Assembly (NCBI GenBank): GCA_023333565.1
Contig: JAJKFH010000553.1
Span: 682,001 to 746,000 of the forward strand
Direction: 5' to 3'
DNA length: 64,000 bases
Source of the DNA: Puffinus mauretanicus
Taxonomy: Eukaryota > Chordata > Aves > Procellariiformes > Procellariidae
The position numbers and the translations under genes were made by a program. Below are positions 12,471 to 24,309 of the stretch, in pieces (position 1 is the first letter of the stretch; every line of letters starts with the position of its first letter). The notes under the pieces are model-generated. The model had not been told where the DNA came from and searched no databases. It saw only the letters and a program-made list of their open reading frames with translations.

Positions 12471-14861
12471 TCTTCGGGTCTGATTTTCCCTAAATAGCTC
12501 CAAGGCCTACCACCATTGCTTTTTAAGATCTGTCTCCTGTGTGACCAATAACCCAGCTGAGTAACATAAAATTCTCATGTAATATCCTAGACTTCATCTG
12601 GTTAATCCAGCATGAAACAATCAGTTTTTCTTCAGACCTGGTATAAAATGATGACAGCACTTTCTCCATTTGAAGCTATAAATACTGCCATGATTGATGC
12701 TCTCTAAAATATAACCAAAATTCTGGTTGGCCCTATGTAAAATTAAGATGGCATTTCTGTGAGCCCAATGCAGAGGAAGGCAGTGCCTCAGGGTTTGGCA
12801 GTCTTTAGAAATCCTGGAAAGAATGAGAAGGAAGTGGTTACTTCCTTTAAGGTTAAGCATCCTTTAGGTGTGGACTTAAAAGGCTGCAACCTGCTTGCCA
12901 TTGAGACCCTGGAGAAACAGGTAACTCTTTGATTCTGTAAAAACAAAGCTTTGCGATTCACTGATGTTAGCAGCAGAGCTAATAAAACAGTAAGAGATCA
13001 CAGGGCCAATTTCACAAATTCCTACCTTGGGAACCAAAGAATTCAGATCTAAAACTGGGGAAAAGGTGGCTCAGCAAACAATTAAAATCAAAAGATAAGC
13101 CACACTATGCCACAGCAGGAGTCTGAAGATCTGTACAGAAGCTGTGGAGACCTTTGCTACTGCAGGAGAGCTGTGCAGGGGGTGGGCTGCCCATGAACTG
13201 CTGCAATGAGCGTGTCAAAGGCAAGGGGAAGGTCAAGCTGGCCTGTGACACTTAGCAAGTGCAATCTGGATGGCTGAAACACGCATTTGCAAAATTAGCC
13301 CTTGCCATGCTACTATGTATGGTGAGAGATCCCTTTGCATTGTTGCTTTGTAATGCTTCCCCAAATTCAATTGTGTAACTTCAGGGACACTGAGCAGGTA
13401 ATAAAAGTAAGCACTGATGGAGAACACAATGTTATTGCAATAGCAGCTGTCTGTGCTAATGCCCTACTACTCGTACACTCAGCCCTGCGGCAATGGACAG
13501 CCATTGCGATTCCTACTCCACTCCTGACTTGGAGTAGATGGAAACCAGAGCTGATCTGCCCCAGAGGTGCGGGCGGGGGGGCCCTTGGGCTCCGGGCTGG
13601 CAGCCGCTGGGTGGCACTGTTGCCTTGCACAAATATTGAAGGCGCTGCATTGATCTGGGGACTGCTTCCAGGGACAGAGGTTTTGAAATAGCACTCGTGC
13701 TGGCTTCTCATATCACTTCGCCTGCTTTCTTCCGTCATTAATGAAAAGAGGCGTTGCAGGTAATTGCGAGTGTTCTCTAGCAAGGTATAGCACACGAAGC
13801 CTTCAGCTTGGGCACGTTTCTTATGAAACGGGAGACTGTGCCATTTTCCCGGTCCTCACTTGACAAAGGTGTGATTGGCCACCCCTCAAGGTTACAGAGG
13901 AAGGCTCGAGAGCAGGAGGCAGATGCATCCCAAACCTCTCTTGCATTCCGGGGTGTACTGACATGGCCTCAGACCCTGTTTTGTGGTCCATTTTGCATTG
14001 TGCTGGATAGTTGGAGGACAGAGTCACAAAGGCTGTCAGCAAGGTCTGGGCTTTGCTTTTTGCTCCCTTTTCAAGTCTGAGCTGATTAATGAGAAAGGGA
14101 GAAGTCTGAGAAACACCAGGCAGAAGATAATCTGCAGAAAGAATGGGAAATGACAGTTTCTTGGATTGTGCTCAAAGTTTGCAGGTCACCCTGCCTGGTA
14201 TTCAGTTTTGGACTTCCTTCACAGCATAGATACAGCTTGGGGAGGACTTCGGCCCTGGGAGACAGAACAATGATGACAAGTGCAGAGAGGAGAGAGAAAT
14301 GGATAGAAAAACTTTATGCGAGATCAGCAAATGAAAAGTCAACCACTTGACCTTCTTTGAACTTATTTCAAATCCATCAGGCATAGAGAAAATTGAGACT
14401 ATAACTCAAGTTGCTCCTGTTGGTCGCATTACCATTTCCATTAGGCTGGGCTGTTTGTCTTAATTGAGCTGGAACCTGTCCTATGACTAATTGCCAGGTC
14501 GCACTGGCCCTAAATTACAGAACAGTGTTTTGTGGTGTGTGGGGTTTTTTTGGTTGGTTTTTTTTTTTTTTTACTTTTTAACAACTTGAAAGTCCAGTTA
14601 TTGGCACATTTCCTCCAAAAGTCTGTGTCTTTTTCCAGGCAAGCTAACTAGTGTATGAAGTTCAAACCAACCCACATTTTTATTATTGGGATGGTTATTT
14701 ATATTCCAGTAATGCCTACACATAAAATGGCTCTGGAGGCTAGTCTGAGCCCTGAGAGTTCACAATATAGACAGAAAAAAGGCAAGAAAAATGCTTCCTG
14801 CTCAAACAAGCTCCTTGCAAGTTTTTAAAAGAGGAAGAGGAGATAAGTAAAAGCTAACAGA
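12471..14861. other. Unique non-coding DNA with a small GC-rich patch
   Basis: No gene is supported. Around 13,480-13,640 the base composition rises, with several CpGs (for example GTGCGGGCGGGGGGGCCC), and both strands are open for over 100 codons, as is common in GC-rich DNA. It is too short to call a CpG island and shows no clear exon. A T-rich tract lies at 14,545-14,572. Confidence 0.45.
14545..14572. repeat. T-rich low-complexity tract
   Basis: GGGG followed by T runs broken only by GGTTGG. Simple low-complexity DNA. Confidence 0.85.
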
Positions 14862-15700
14862 AGTTTATCAAGAGTGGACCATGTCAGACCCATCTAGTCT
14901 CCTTCTTTGTGGAGTAGCAGGCCTTCTGCACTAGGGAGGACAGTCAGGTATTCATAGCTTTCAAATTCAGTGTGGCTTATGTTTTGCATGACATTTTCAT
15001 GAGCTGCTGTTAGAAATATGGTCCAAACAAAACTATGCAAAAATGGTTTGTGCCTGAGAGCAGTCATCAACAGTTTCTTGTAAAAGTATCGTATCAGTTC
15101 TGCAGGGCTGATGTTAGCCACTGTTTTCATCAGTAGCCTTGATATGATGGACTGGAAAGTGTGTAGAGAGAACAGGGGAATTATAGAGCAGCTGTAAATA
15201 CATCAGGGAGAGGGTCAGAGTTCAAAAGAGTGGTGATAAATTGGAGGAGGATACTCTAGGAGAAAATGTAGACCAGTTGAACAGGGAAAAGTGCCGAATT
15301 GCCAGCAGGGGAACAAGTGGCTGAGCAGGGGAGCAGTGGGGTTAAAGCAGATCACATGCCCAATGAGTCAGCCAGGTGGGTGGTGATGTTACGAAAAGAG
15401 CAGATGCTGGCCAGAAGTGGATTCTGTAGGAGACATGAGGTTATTCCATTCTAGTCAGCATTTCTGGGGTCTCAGCTGCTGCGCTGCATCTGGACACCTA
15501 GCTTCAGGGCAGAGCTGACTAATGGGTGTGAGCTCAGGGGGCTGGAAAGTATGACCTGTAAGGGAAGATTGAGTAAAATGTGGTAGTTTAGTGTAGGGAA
15601 GAGAAGACAGGACAGATGTGATAGCAGCCTTCAAATACGTAAAAAGTTACTATAAAGGAGAAATGATCTGTTTTCCGTGCCTGTGTTGGACAGTGCAAAG
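14862..15700 (+). mobile_element. Ancient CR1 LINE, ORF2 part to near 3' end
   Basis: Ordered, decayed similarity to CR1 ORF2 runs through the block. An early part, ACCATGTCAGACCCATCTAGTC then CTCCTTCTTTG, matches the segment before the RT palm. It is followed by AGCAGGCCTTCTGCAC and CATGACATTTTCATGA, then GTCATCAACAGTTTC. Later come ATGAGTCAGC, TTCTGGGGTCTCAGCTGC and, best preserved, the ORF2 tail at 15,600-15,665 (GAGAAGACAGGACAGATGTG, ATAGCAGCCTTCAAATACGT, AAAAAGTTACTATAAAGG). Many indels and stops break every frame. The reading IAAFKYVKSYYKG at 15,621-15,659 corresponds to the [10 protein letters not shown] segment of the younger copies. This is an old, turtle/crocodile-like CR1 lineage rather than the recent avian type (inference). 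Confidence 0.75.
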
Positions 15701-18700
15701 CCTACACTGTGGGGCACTAATACAGCCTTATTCCTCTGCCTTGTTTCATGGAAGTTGTATGAACAGAATTTGTTTGACTTCCCCTCTCTGTCCAATTGAG
15801 GAAACTTGCAGTGTGGAGCCATGGAGCATGAGTGTGTTTTCTTAAAAACTTGGCTATAAATGTAACTTTAGTTCAGCCTGTGTCACCATGGATTCTGCTC
15901 GATGCTTATGCCTTGGACATTGCTGTGAGGCTTGGGGTGTACAGCCTGTTTCAGTCCCAGTGACATTACTCATAGTGATATCATTAATCAAGCATGCCTG
16001 CCATCTTAGAGCTCCAGGGAGATTTCATCACATGGGATGCTCTAAAGGTGCCTTGTCATATCTAGGCACTTATGAAACAGTAATTCCTTCCCTAGCCTCA
16101 ACTCTTCTTTTGCTCCAGCACCAACTGATGAATCCTTGCCATCAAAGTCTATCTGAGATGAAGAAGCTGTGGGAGCAAGGCCCTGAGTTCACTGCGGCAG
16201 GGGCTCCCATGTGCTCGTCCCATGTGCTGGTAGCATCATCTCCCAGAGGTTATTCCTCATCAGGTGAGATCCTAGTGTGGGAAACCCACAAAGAGAGGTC
16301 CAAGAAGGACTCCTCCTTGTTGGGGATGCAGCCTTTTGTAAGACACAAGCACAGTAGCTATACATTAACCACCTCTCCTGTGAAAATAAGTGGCAGTAGG
16401 GAGCTAAGCAAGGGCTGGACTACAGGATTTGGAGAGATTCTGCCAGTTTGTAACTGGCTTCACCTGTTCCTGTACTGAACAGCCTGCAGAGTGGTGACAC
16501 AACTCATTGCTGTGCTACAGGGAAGTGTACACAAATGGCTGGTTCTTGCTACTACCTTCCAGCCCGCTTTGTCACCAGCGTGAGTGCTTAGTTGGGGTTA
16601 CACTTCTTGGAATAGCCCTGAGATTAATCCTAGTCAGACGTGGATGCTACTGGCTTGACTCAGCTAGGCCTGCATGTCTTCTATGGTCTTTGTTTCTATT
16701 TGTTTCCTCTGCTAGTACATCTATCTAGCTATTCCCTCAATAGGTTTAGATGAATAGTAACATTGCACCCATTAAGATATGCTAAATCCTTCAGATTGTG
16801 AGAGGGTTTGAGATCACTTTGTCAGGCACTGACAGGACAGGCTAGAAGGGGAATAGCAGTAGCTGTAAAAGAAAGAGTGAAACTCCATCTCCAGCAGCAG
16901 GTAGGGAAGCAAGGTGGAAATGCAGTGTAAGTATGTGTGTAATATGTGCAGCAACACTAAGTGCTCCTGTAAATCTGCTAGCTGAGTCTCATAGAAAAGA
17001 GCTTTTAAAGGCAAAAACCAAGGAATCAAGTAGATGGTGGATTCTGTTCATAAATTAAGTCTGGCCTGCAGAATTGGTCTTCAAAAACAGACCAATTAAT
17101 AAAGTCCAGTCAGGCAAAGGGTAGTGGTTAGGGGAAGATGCTTAACATGAAAAGAGACTGTTTAATCCTGTGATATAGATTGTTCAGTCCATTAAACAAA
17201 TACAAGGCTCCTCAGTTCCCTTGGTGTCATCCTCATGCCCCTGTCAGGGTTTCCTGCACAGAATGGCTACTGGGATGTCTGTCAGAGCAAGAGCAGGGCT
17301 GAGCAGTGGGTGTTTGTTAGTGTAAAGGGGACTTGAGCTGGGCTGGGGCAGAAAAGAAAACGTGCTTCCTTCCCGTTTTTTTTTCCTATTATGTGTATGC
17401 ACTCTGGGGTAGGCCAGCAATAAAGCAATATTCTAGCATCTCTTCATTTGCAACTGAAAAAGCCTTCAGTCATTTAGTTTCTTGCTAAGGAGCGTTTAGT
17501 CCCTTGGGAGGGGCATGGTGGTGGGCAGGGGCAGGAGCTGGATAAAGAGGTGCTGGGAGCAGCAAGATCTGCAGTCTTCCCTTTCTGCGCTGCTGGTTTA
17601 TGCCCAGCCCTAGGCTTACCTGTGGCTTAAAGGCACTGCTCTAGACCTGGTTATATTAACCAGAGCAAGAGAGAGCCTCAGCTTCTGTTCTGGCCAAAGG
17701 GCTATCCTTACCACAAAATCAGTCTCATCAATGGATGCAGCTTTAGTGTCACGTGAGGAAAACAGAGGTCTGAGCTCTGTGAGTTCAGCTCAAAGATTTG
17801 TACTGCACTCAGGAAGAACTGACTCGTTGGCTATGGACTGTGTAGCTCTCACAGGAGCTGTCAGCCTGTGCTTGGACCCTTGCACCCACTGCTATGATTG
17901 GCTGTTACTAGCCCAGCAGCAGCCAAATTTTGTCACCCTTGAAACTTTTAGTTAGCTTTTGGGCTGGAGTGTCTGTTAAGGGTTCATTTTTTGACTTTTT
18001 CTCCCTTGCACTTATTCTAAGCCCTTGGCACTGAAGTATGCTGGACTGCACCTTCAGCTGTTGCTGCAATCAGTTATGGTACAAAGTGGTCTGATGTGCC
18101 AATGCACCCTGAGAAAACAGGACCCTGAGTGAGGGGCCTGGGTATTTTGCTAAGGGGTGCCTTAGAAGTGACTGGTGGGGGGGAGGAGACAATTCTATCT
18201 CATCAAGACCTTGCAAAAGCACATTGAAAAAGCTGCCTATTCTGTTTGAGCAGACAATCTGCGGGAGCAATTGCTGCCACAGCAGGGAATAAATTAGGTG
18301 AGCAATTGTGCCCTCCTGTTCCTAACATGTTACCCTTATGGTTCTTGCCTCTTTTCCCTGACATCAGTTATCTGTACTATCCATACCCTAGCCAGCTGGG
18401 CTGATGTATAATGAAGCCATTACAATCTCTCCCAAGTGAAAGTACTGTATGCAAATGTCGACGGAGGCCTTGCTGGCAAACTTCATGCCATGGCAGTGAA
18501 ATTAACAAATGATGCTGTCAGGTCTGGGGTCTCAACTTGATGAGGAAACTAATATTGCAGTGCTGTCTCCATGAATAAAACTGCTCATGCTGAACTGTGA
18601 AGCAATAGCTATGTTCTGATAAGTGGCTCTGTGTATTTAGCTTGATGCATCATTATTGATACTTGTTAGCATGATGAAAACTAAAACACTGTCATTGCTT

Positions 18701-21298
18701 GACCACTCTGTTGTGAACAGGCAGCATCAAAGAGTCTCACTGGAAATGATTTTTAGATGAAGTTGCCTGTGACTGTTCTTTGTGGCGAGTTCTGTGAGCT
18801 GTATGCAGTGGAGAAATAAGACACAATGGTTGTGTTTATAATATTGCATTAACTTGGAGTTCTAGTTTGTGGTCTAACTGTATTGCTTTGCTATCTGTGC
18901 TATTTGCATGCTAGTGTGAACTCTGGGCTCAGAACGGAGTGAAACTGGTGGCTGCCAGTTGAGGAAAGGCAGGCAGCGACTGGCTCTGGAGTTCTGCTCC
19001 CAGGGTAGATGCGCATAGCTCATGCCTCTGGGCTCTAAGACTTTGACCTCCAGTGCAGTTCAAAAACAGCTTTTGGTAGCTGTCTGCTCTCTTCAGGGGG
19101 CTTTGTCCAAAGCCTGCAAAGATCCGTGGTATGGCATGGGTATCCGTTACAAATTATTCTTTCTTCCCAGCCCCCACCTCATGACTGCTGGGACAGGAGA
19201 AGAGCAGTTTCATTTCCATGTTGGTCATAGCTGTAAGACAAGCAGGAATCAATTCCTACTTCACAGAGTCCCTGTTGCACGAGATCTCAGATAGCGCTTT
19301 GTGGTGTTATTACAAGTCTGCTGAATTCTGTCTGACACATTCAGTTCCCAGATGTCTCTGGGATGAGCTGATCCCTGCTGCTTTGGGACTTAGCAGACTT
19401 GTTTATTATCTGGGAAAGCCTGGTGTTATGTTTGGCCTCAGCCTTGCTATCTTTAGTTCTCCATTGGGAGAAAAAGGGAAGAAATGTGCAACTGAAGATG
19501 GGGGGTGGGGGGGAAGGCAAACTTCCTGGCAGATCAGATGCTGAAGATCTGCCTGAGCTATCCAATTCTAGCTGGCAATTCCTCCTGGGACTTGCTGTGC
19601 TCAGAGCAGCAGCCTCCTTCTCCAACCTGGCAAAGCTGGGATTCAGGTTGTTATTAGCCTGATTTCGTAGAAGTCACTCTGAAGATGGAAGAATAAGTCA
19701 AGAGTAGTATTTTTCTCTTGCCAGTATTAGGGCAAGCCTTTGCAGACCGGTTGCCACAATGAACAGCAATGTGACAGCTGCTACATGGGACAAAGAGGTT
19801 CTTTGCTCCTTATTTCACCTGTTCCGTTAGATTTCATTAGGTAGTCTCCCTCTGGGATACAGTTTGATGCAAGAAAACTGCTGCTGTACCTGGATAAATC
19901 ACTCTGGCTGTAGCTAGAAGCCATCAGGAGTGCAGCACAGACAGGCAAAGGAATTTCACATAGGGAAAGTTGGTAATCTTCTGCTCCTGAAGTACATTAG
20001 TAAAAGATGCTAAAGTGAGCTACGGGCTCCTGGACCCCTTGCTGCTTTCTCTTCACACACCGTCATCTGTGAATGGGATTTGGCTTCTCTCATATTCTGG
20101 AGAACACAGCGTTACCTATGAGATGTGGGCCATGTGGGCTTGGGCATTGGAGTGGCAGTCTGGGGGCTGGGATTGCTATTCAGTTCTCAGCTTAGCAGCC
20201 TGCAAGGTGAAATCCCCACTTGATCTTGGAGGCCAGCCTCTGGGGACTTTGGATAAATGCCAGATGCTGCTCAGTTCACCACACTAGATGAAGGGCCTCA
20301 CCTTGCTTTAGTGTTCAGAGCTCAGAAGCTGCTCTCTGTTAGAGGCTGGCCTTGTCCTTGCAGCTCCCCATTTGACAGTCATGTCTGGCACCAGGGTACA
20401 TATGAGGGTAAGAGCTAGCTATTCTTAGTAAGCCTGTGGTCTGAGCAGGCAGCTGTTTCCTACCTACGCACCCCTGAAGGCTTTGCAGTCAGTCCCATTG
20501 CATTTGTGTTGCTTACCAGAAAGCTCGTCACACCAAGAGAAAAATGCAGGCTTCCCCAGGCAGGATTGAACCTGCAGGAGTTACCATTATCTGAGTGCAT
20601 TCATTATGGTTAAGGGGCCTTGTCTCATAATTATTCTCTCTATAAATTACACATTCATTTAAAATTATTATTACAAGATGGCTGGCTAATGATTCCTTCC
20701 CTTTGATTATTTATAGGGCATTTACTTTACATTAGCTGTGGCTGCTAGGATAGGTTCCAGGCTTAGTAGCTTTGGAGCAAGCATTGACAAGCCCTTTTCT
20801 ATTGCTTTCAATTAGGGAGGCATTGCAGTACTTCTGGTGGAAACTCTCTGAGGGAGGAGGGGATGGGCTGCTTCCTGGAACAGTGAGAGAGACTGTACTG
20901 AATTCTTGCTTCACTCCTAAGTACTCAAAGATATCTACAGGCAAATAGTCTGCTTAAAAGACACTTATCAGAAACAAGATGAGGTAGGACTCCAGTTCCT
21001 TTAGTAAAGGCCAAAGCGTCAGTCCCCATCAGAGGATGATACTGGGCATGCAAAATACTCTGGAGAAGGGTCTGTGAGGCTGAGGCAGGAGGGACCTCAT
21101 TGCACAGGGCCAGAAGCAATCAAGGGGGCTAGCCAGAGTTGGGGACTGTGGTATCTGGGAGCAAACTTCAGCGCTCGTGTCCTTCCCTTGCAGAGATTGG
21201 GACTTACTACTCTCAGTATTAGCATGCTTCAGACATAATTCCCAGAGGAAGGCCATGCCAGTCAGTCAGACCAGTGCCCAGAGTTTGTGAAGGTCTTG
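15701..21298. other. Unique non-coding DNA, no gene seen
   Basis: The longest frame, 15,888-16,478 plus (196 codons), has no recognisable domain, signal peptide or splice context. 18,430-18,560 contains an octamer ATGCAAAT next to a GTCGAC palindrome (see findings). 20,561-20,576 has a tRNA T-arm-like hairpin that was rejected as a tRNA. A candidate AT-rich block lies at 20,630-20,735. Confidence 0.5.
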
Positions 21299-21440
21299 TG
21301 TTCTGCCACAGGCCTCCTGTGGGATCTCACATGAATTATTTAACTTCCTAGTGCCTTTGTTTCTGGTGTATAAAATGGGGATAAAACTCTGCCCTACTCT
21401 GCAGAAGCATTGCAAGGAGAGTCTAATATATGTGAGGCAA
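21299..21440 (+). repeat. MIR-like SINE, core and tail
   Basis: GTTCTGCCACAGGCCTCCTG, then ATTATTTAACTTCCTAGTGC and a TTTGTTTCTGGTGTATAAAA-type segment, then TGGGGATAAAACTCTGCCCTAC and GCATTGCAAGGAGAGTCTAA. This matches the order of the MIR-type core and tail (TCTGCCAC, CACTTAACCTCTCTGTGCC, CAGTTTCC, TGTAAAATGGGGATAATA, CCCTACCTC, GTTGTGAGGAT). Old but well recognisable. Confidence 0.72.
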
Positions 21441-22159
21441 GCTAATATTCCAAGGGAGAGGAGGGCTATATATGCCTTGACTAATGAACATCTGTCATCT
21501 TCAACACTAAGAAAATTAACAGTAATATAAAAGTGTGAGATACTAATGCATACCCAGATACTTAAGGAGCTATCTACCTATTCACACAAAACAAATTAGC
21601 ACCTGCTGTGTGAAGTGTAGGGGCATTCATTCTGACAAACAGATTTTTTCCATAAAGGATGTTGCTTAATAGATAGATGCAATCATTTTCACAACCAGGC
21701 AATTAACTATGCCATTAAAAGTGAGTTAAGGTCATTGAACCAAAATGAAGAGCACCAAAAAAATTTGAAATTGGATATCAGGCAGGCAGCCCAAGGTAAG
21801 ATATGGGCTTTACATTCCTAATGTCTATCACTCTGGTACTTGTGATGTGACAAAGAACTGACTCTCTCCAAATTTCTTGGAACAATATCAGCACTGACAC
21901 CATTGCAGCTTTAGGTGCTGAGACATCTGCTGTTTTCTTGCACTTCGCTCTCAGTGGTAAACACTTGGTATAAGAATCTTTGATTCAAAGGACAAAAAAA
22001 AAAATTAAAAAACCAGATACTGGACAATGCCTCTTTGAGCAACTTTCAATGTCAAGCACACTTCCTTGAAGTTTTGCGCTGTGGTTAGGCCAAAAAGTCA
22101 TCTAGTCTTAATCAGGGTGACATGGGCAACCTAGGTTTGCTGTGCTCTAAATGGAGCTG
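21441..22159. other. Unique non-coding DNA, no gene seen
   Basis: AT-leaning sequence with an A-rich run at 21,991-22,012. No gene or element is recognised. Confidence 0.45.
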
Positions 22160-22233
22160 TAATAGAATCATTAAGGTTGGAAAAGACCGCTAAGATCATT
22201 GAGTCCAACCATCCACCTAACACCACCATGCCC

Positions 22234-23024
22234 ACTAAACCATGTCCCTAAGCGCCTCATCTACACGTCTTTTAAATACTTCCAGGGATGGTGACTCCAC
22301 CACTTCCCTGGGCAGCCTGTTCCAAGGCCTGACCATTCTTTCAGTAAAGAAATTTCTCCTAATGTCCAATCTAAACCTCCTTTGGTGCAACTTGAGGCCA
22401 TTTCCTCTCGTCCTATCGCTGTTACTTGGCAGAAGAGACCAACCCCCACCTCGCTACAACCTCCCTTCAGGTAGTTGTAGAGCGCAATGAGGTCTCCCCT
22501 CAGCCTCCTCTTCTCCAGACTAAACACCCTCAGCTCCCTCAGCCGCTCCCCATCAGACTTGTGCTCCAGGCCCTTCACCAGCTTCGTTGCCCTTCTCTGG
22601 ACACGCTCCAGCACCTCCATGCCCTTCTTGTAGTGAGGGGCCCAGAACTGAACACAGGATTCGAGGTGCGGCCTCACCAGTGCCGAGTACAGGGGCACGA
22701 TCACCTCCCTGCTCCTGCTGGCCACGCTATTTCTGATACAGGCCAGGATGCCGTTGGCCTTCTGGGCCACCTGGGCACACTGCTGGCTCATGTTCAGCTG
22801 GCTGTCCACCAGCACCCCCAGGTCCTTTTCCTCCGGGCAGCTTTCCAGCCACTCTTCCCCAAGCCTGTAGCGTTGCATCGTGGTGTTGTGGCCAAAGTGC
22901 AGGACCTGGCACTTGGGGTTGTTTTGGCCAAAGTGCAGGACCTGGCACTTGGCCTTGTTGAACCTCATGCAGTTGGCCTCAGCCCATCGATCCAGCCCGT
23001 CCAGGTCCCTCTGCAGAGCCTTCC
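22234..23024 (-). pseudogene. CR1 ORF2 C-terminal fragment with frameshift
   Basis: The minus-strand translation is open from the 5' edge through [54 protein letters not shown] and [20 protein letters not shown] to [13 protein letters not shown]. This is the C-terminal region of CR1 ORF2 after the reverse transcriptase catalytic motif, so YxDD/FADD is absent. Near 22,420 the copy is one base shorter than the copy at 1-391 (GTAACAGCGATAGG against GTAACTAGAGATAGG), so the last 60 or so codons run out of frame. A 12-residue in-frame duplication of KCQVLHFG plus four residues is present. Dead by truncation and frameshift. Confidence 0.92.
22890..22954 (-). repeat. 36-bp tandem duplication inside CR1
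   Basis: The word GGCCAAAGTGCAGGACCTGG, extending to CACTTGG (27 bases in all), begins at 22,890 and again at 22,926 with no mismatch. The period is 36 bp, exactly 12 codons, so ORF2 stays in frame. Confidence 0.95.
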
Positions 23025-24295
23025 TAATAGAATCATGCAGTTTCTGTTATATCTGAAATGATCCACCTTCTAAAGGGCTTTGATCCCATCCTAAAAAGAT
23101 GAAATAACTGTGACCAAATGCTTCTAACTTGGACCTTATTCTCTGCTGTCAGGATGTTGCATCAAGAAAGCTTTGCAGTGCTCCCTCCCACTTCTTTCAC
23201 TACCCATCCTGTTTGGAGTGAGGTTGCTCACAGGATGGCTATGCTGTATACAAGATAAATGGGATGTGTTTTTTGTTGGTGTCAATGTTAGTATCAACCT
23301 CGTCCTTCAGAATTGTTGGCACAGAGCATGTTCTTTAGCCTGCTCTACCTCCTCCTAATGCATTGTCTGTGTCTCTAGTGCATCCTTCTGCTTTGGGATG
23401 TGACTCTATCCACACTTTCTGGACTTGCTTCCCCCCCACCCCCTTTCCTGCTCCTCCATCAAGGTGACATACCTCCCTCTCCAGCCACTCGTCATATCTG
23501 GGGAGCTCACTGAAAGTCAAAATGAGACCAGATTTGGCCAGACCCTCCTCTGGAACTGATCTTTTTGAATTATAGTAGCTAGAATAACAAATGATATTGG
23601 AATAGGCTGTCTACAGAGCTGTGCTGATTTACACTACTTGTGGATCTTGCTCCAAGAAGATATCCTGAGTATATATTGATTAATATATTCCCAGTCTACA
23701 AGCTTCCGAGCACCAACTCCTTTTTTTTTCATGTGACTTATTAACATTCACCTGAAGGAGGATAGGTCCTTTAAAAAGAACAAAACTCAGAAAAATAGTT
23801 CACCGCATAAATCTTGCGAAAGCCACTTTACCCTTTACTGTCCCCCAGACTAGTGATTTTCGTAACAAAGCTTCTCCCCATGCCCCCACCCCACTTTTTT
23901 GTCCTCACTGAAGCCATAGAGGAGCTAAATTAAATGCTCAGGAACAAGAACGTGGTCTGTTGAAAGTGAATGTGAGTGACCAAAATCCTCTGCAAGAAAA
24001 GAGGTCAACAAATTATCAATAGAAAAGTCTGTGAAGGTGGCAACTTCCTCAGATTTGATTTCTAAGAATATGTCTTATCTGGTTAGCTTTACATCTTCGA
24101 TCTATTATAGAAGTGTATTGTGTTGGAAACCATTCTCCAAACTGAGAAAATGCCTTATTACTTCTCGGGCTCTTTGTGAGAGCCTGAGTAGGAATGTTTT
24201 GTATCTGGGATCAACCATGGCCTCTACTCTCTTCCTGATGCTTAAGAGATTGTTCTCTGATTTGGACACACTTCATTGGGTGCTTTTTAATAACC

Positions 24296-24309
24296 TTTTT
24301 TTTTTTTTT
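24296..24309. repeat. Poly-T tract
   Basis: Fourteen consecutive T. It could be a decayed retroposon tail in minus orientation, but no adjacent element is recognised. Confidence 0.9.

Larger units (their letters stand above)
22160..23024 (-). mobile_element. CR1 LINE, 5'-truncated, fairly young
   Basis: On the minus strand the element runs from a truncated 5' end near 23,024 (GGAAGGCTCTGCAGAGGG) through the post-RT part of ORF2 to a 3' end with CCAACCTTAATGATTCTATT at about 22,161-22,180. 5' truncation is normal for CR1. The ORF2 stop lies at 22,234-22,236. The 12-base word TAATAGAATCAT is present at 22,160-22,171 (overlapping the element's own 3' terminal repeat) and again at 23,025-23,036, directly against the truncated 5' end. 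A 36-bp tandem duplication lies at 22,890-22,954. Confidence 0.96.

Noticed and set aside
15888..16478. 196-codon open frame on the plus strand
   Set aside because: No recognisable domain, uneven composition, no promoter or splice context. Length is compatible with chance in 64 kb.
20561..20576. tRNA T-arm-like hairpin on the minus strand (GCAGGTTCAATCCTGC)
   Set aside because: The stem is perfect but the loop has six bases instead of seven, and no matching acceptor, D-arm or anticodon arm could be placed. At most a remnant of a tRNA-derived SINE.
22426..23061. 211-codon open frame on the plus strand
   Set aside because: It is the antisense of CR1 ORF2; GC-rich codons on the coding strand leave the opposite strand open.
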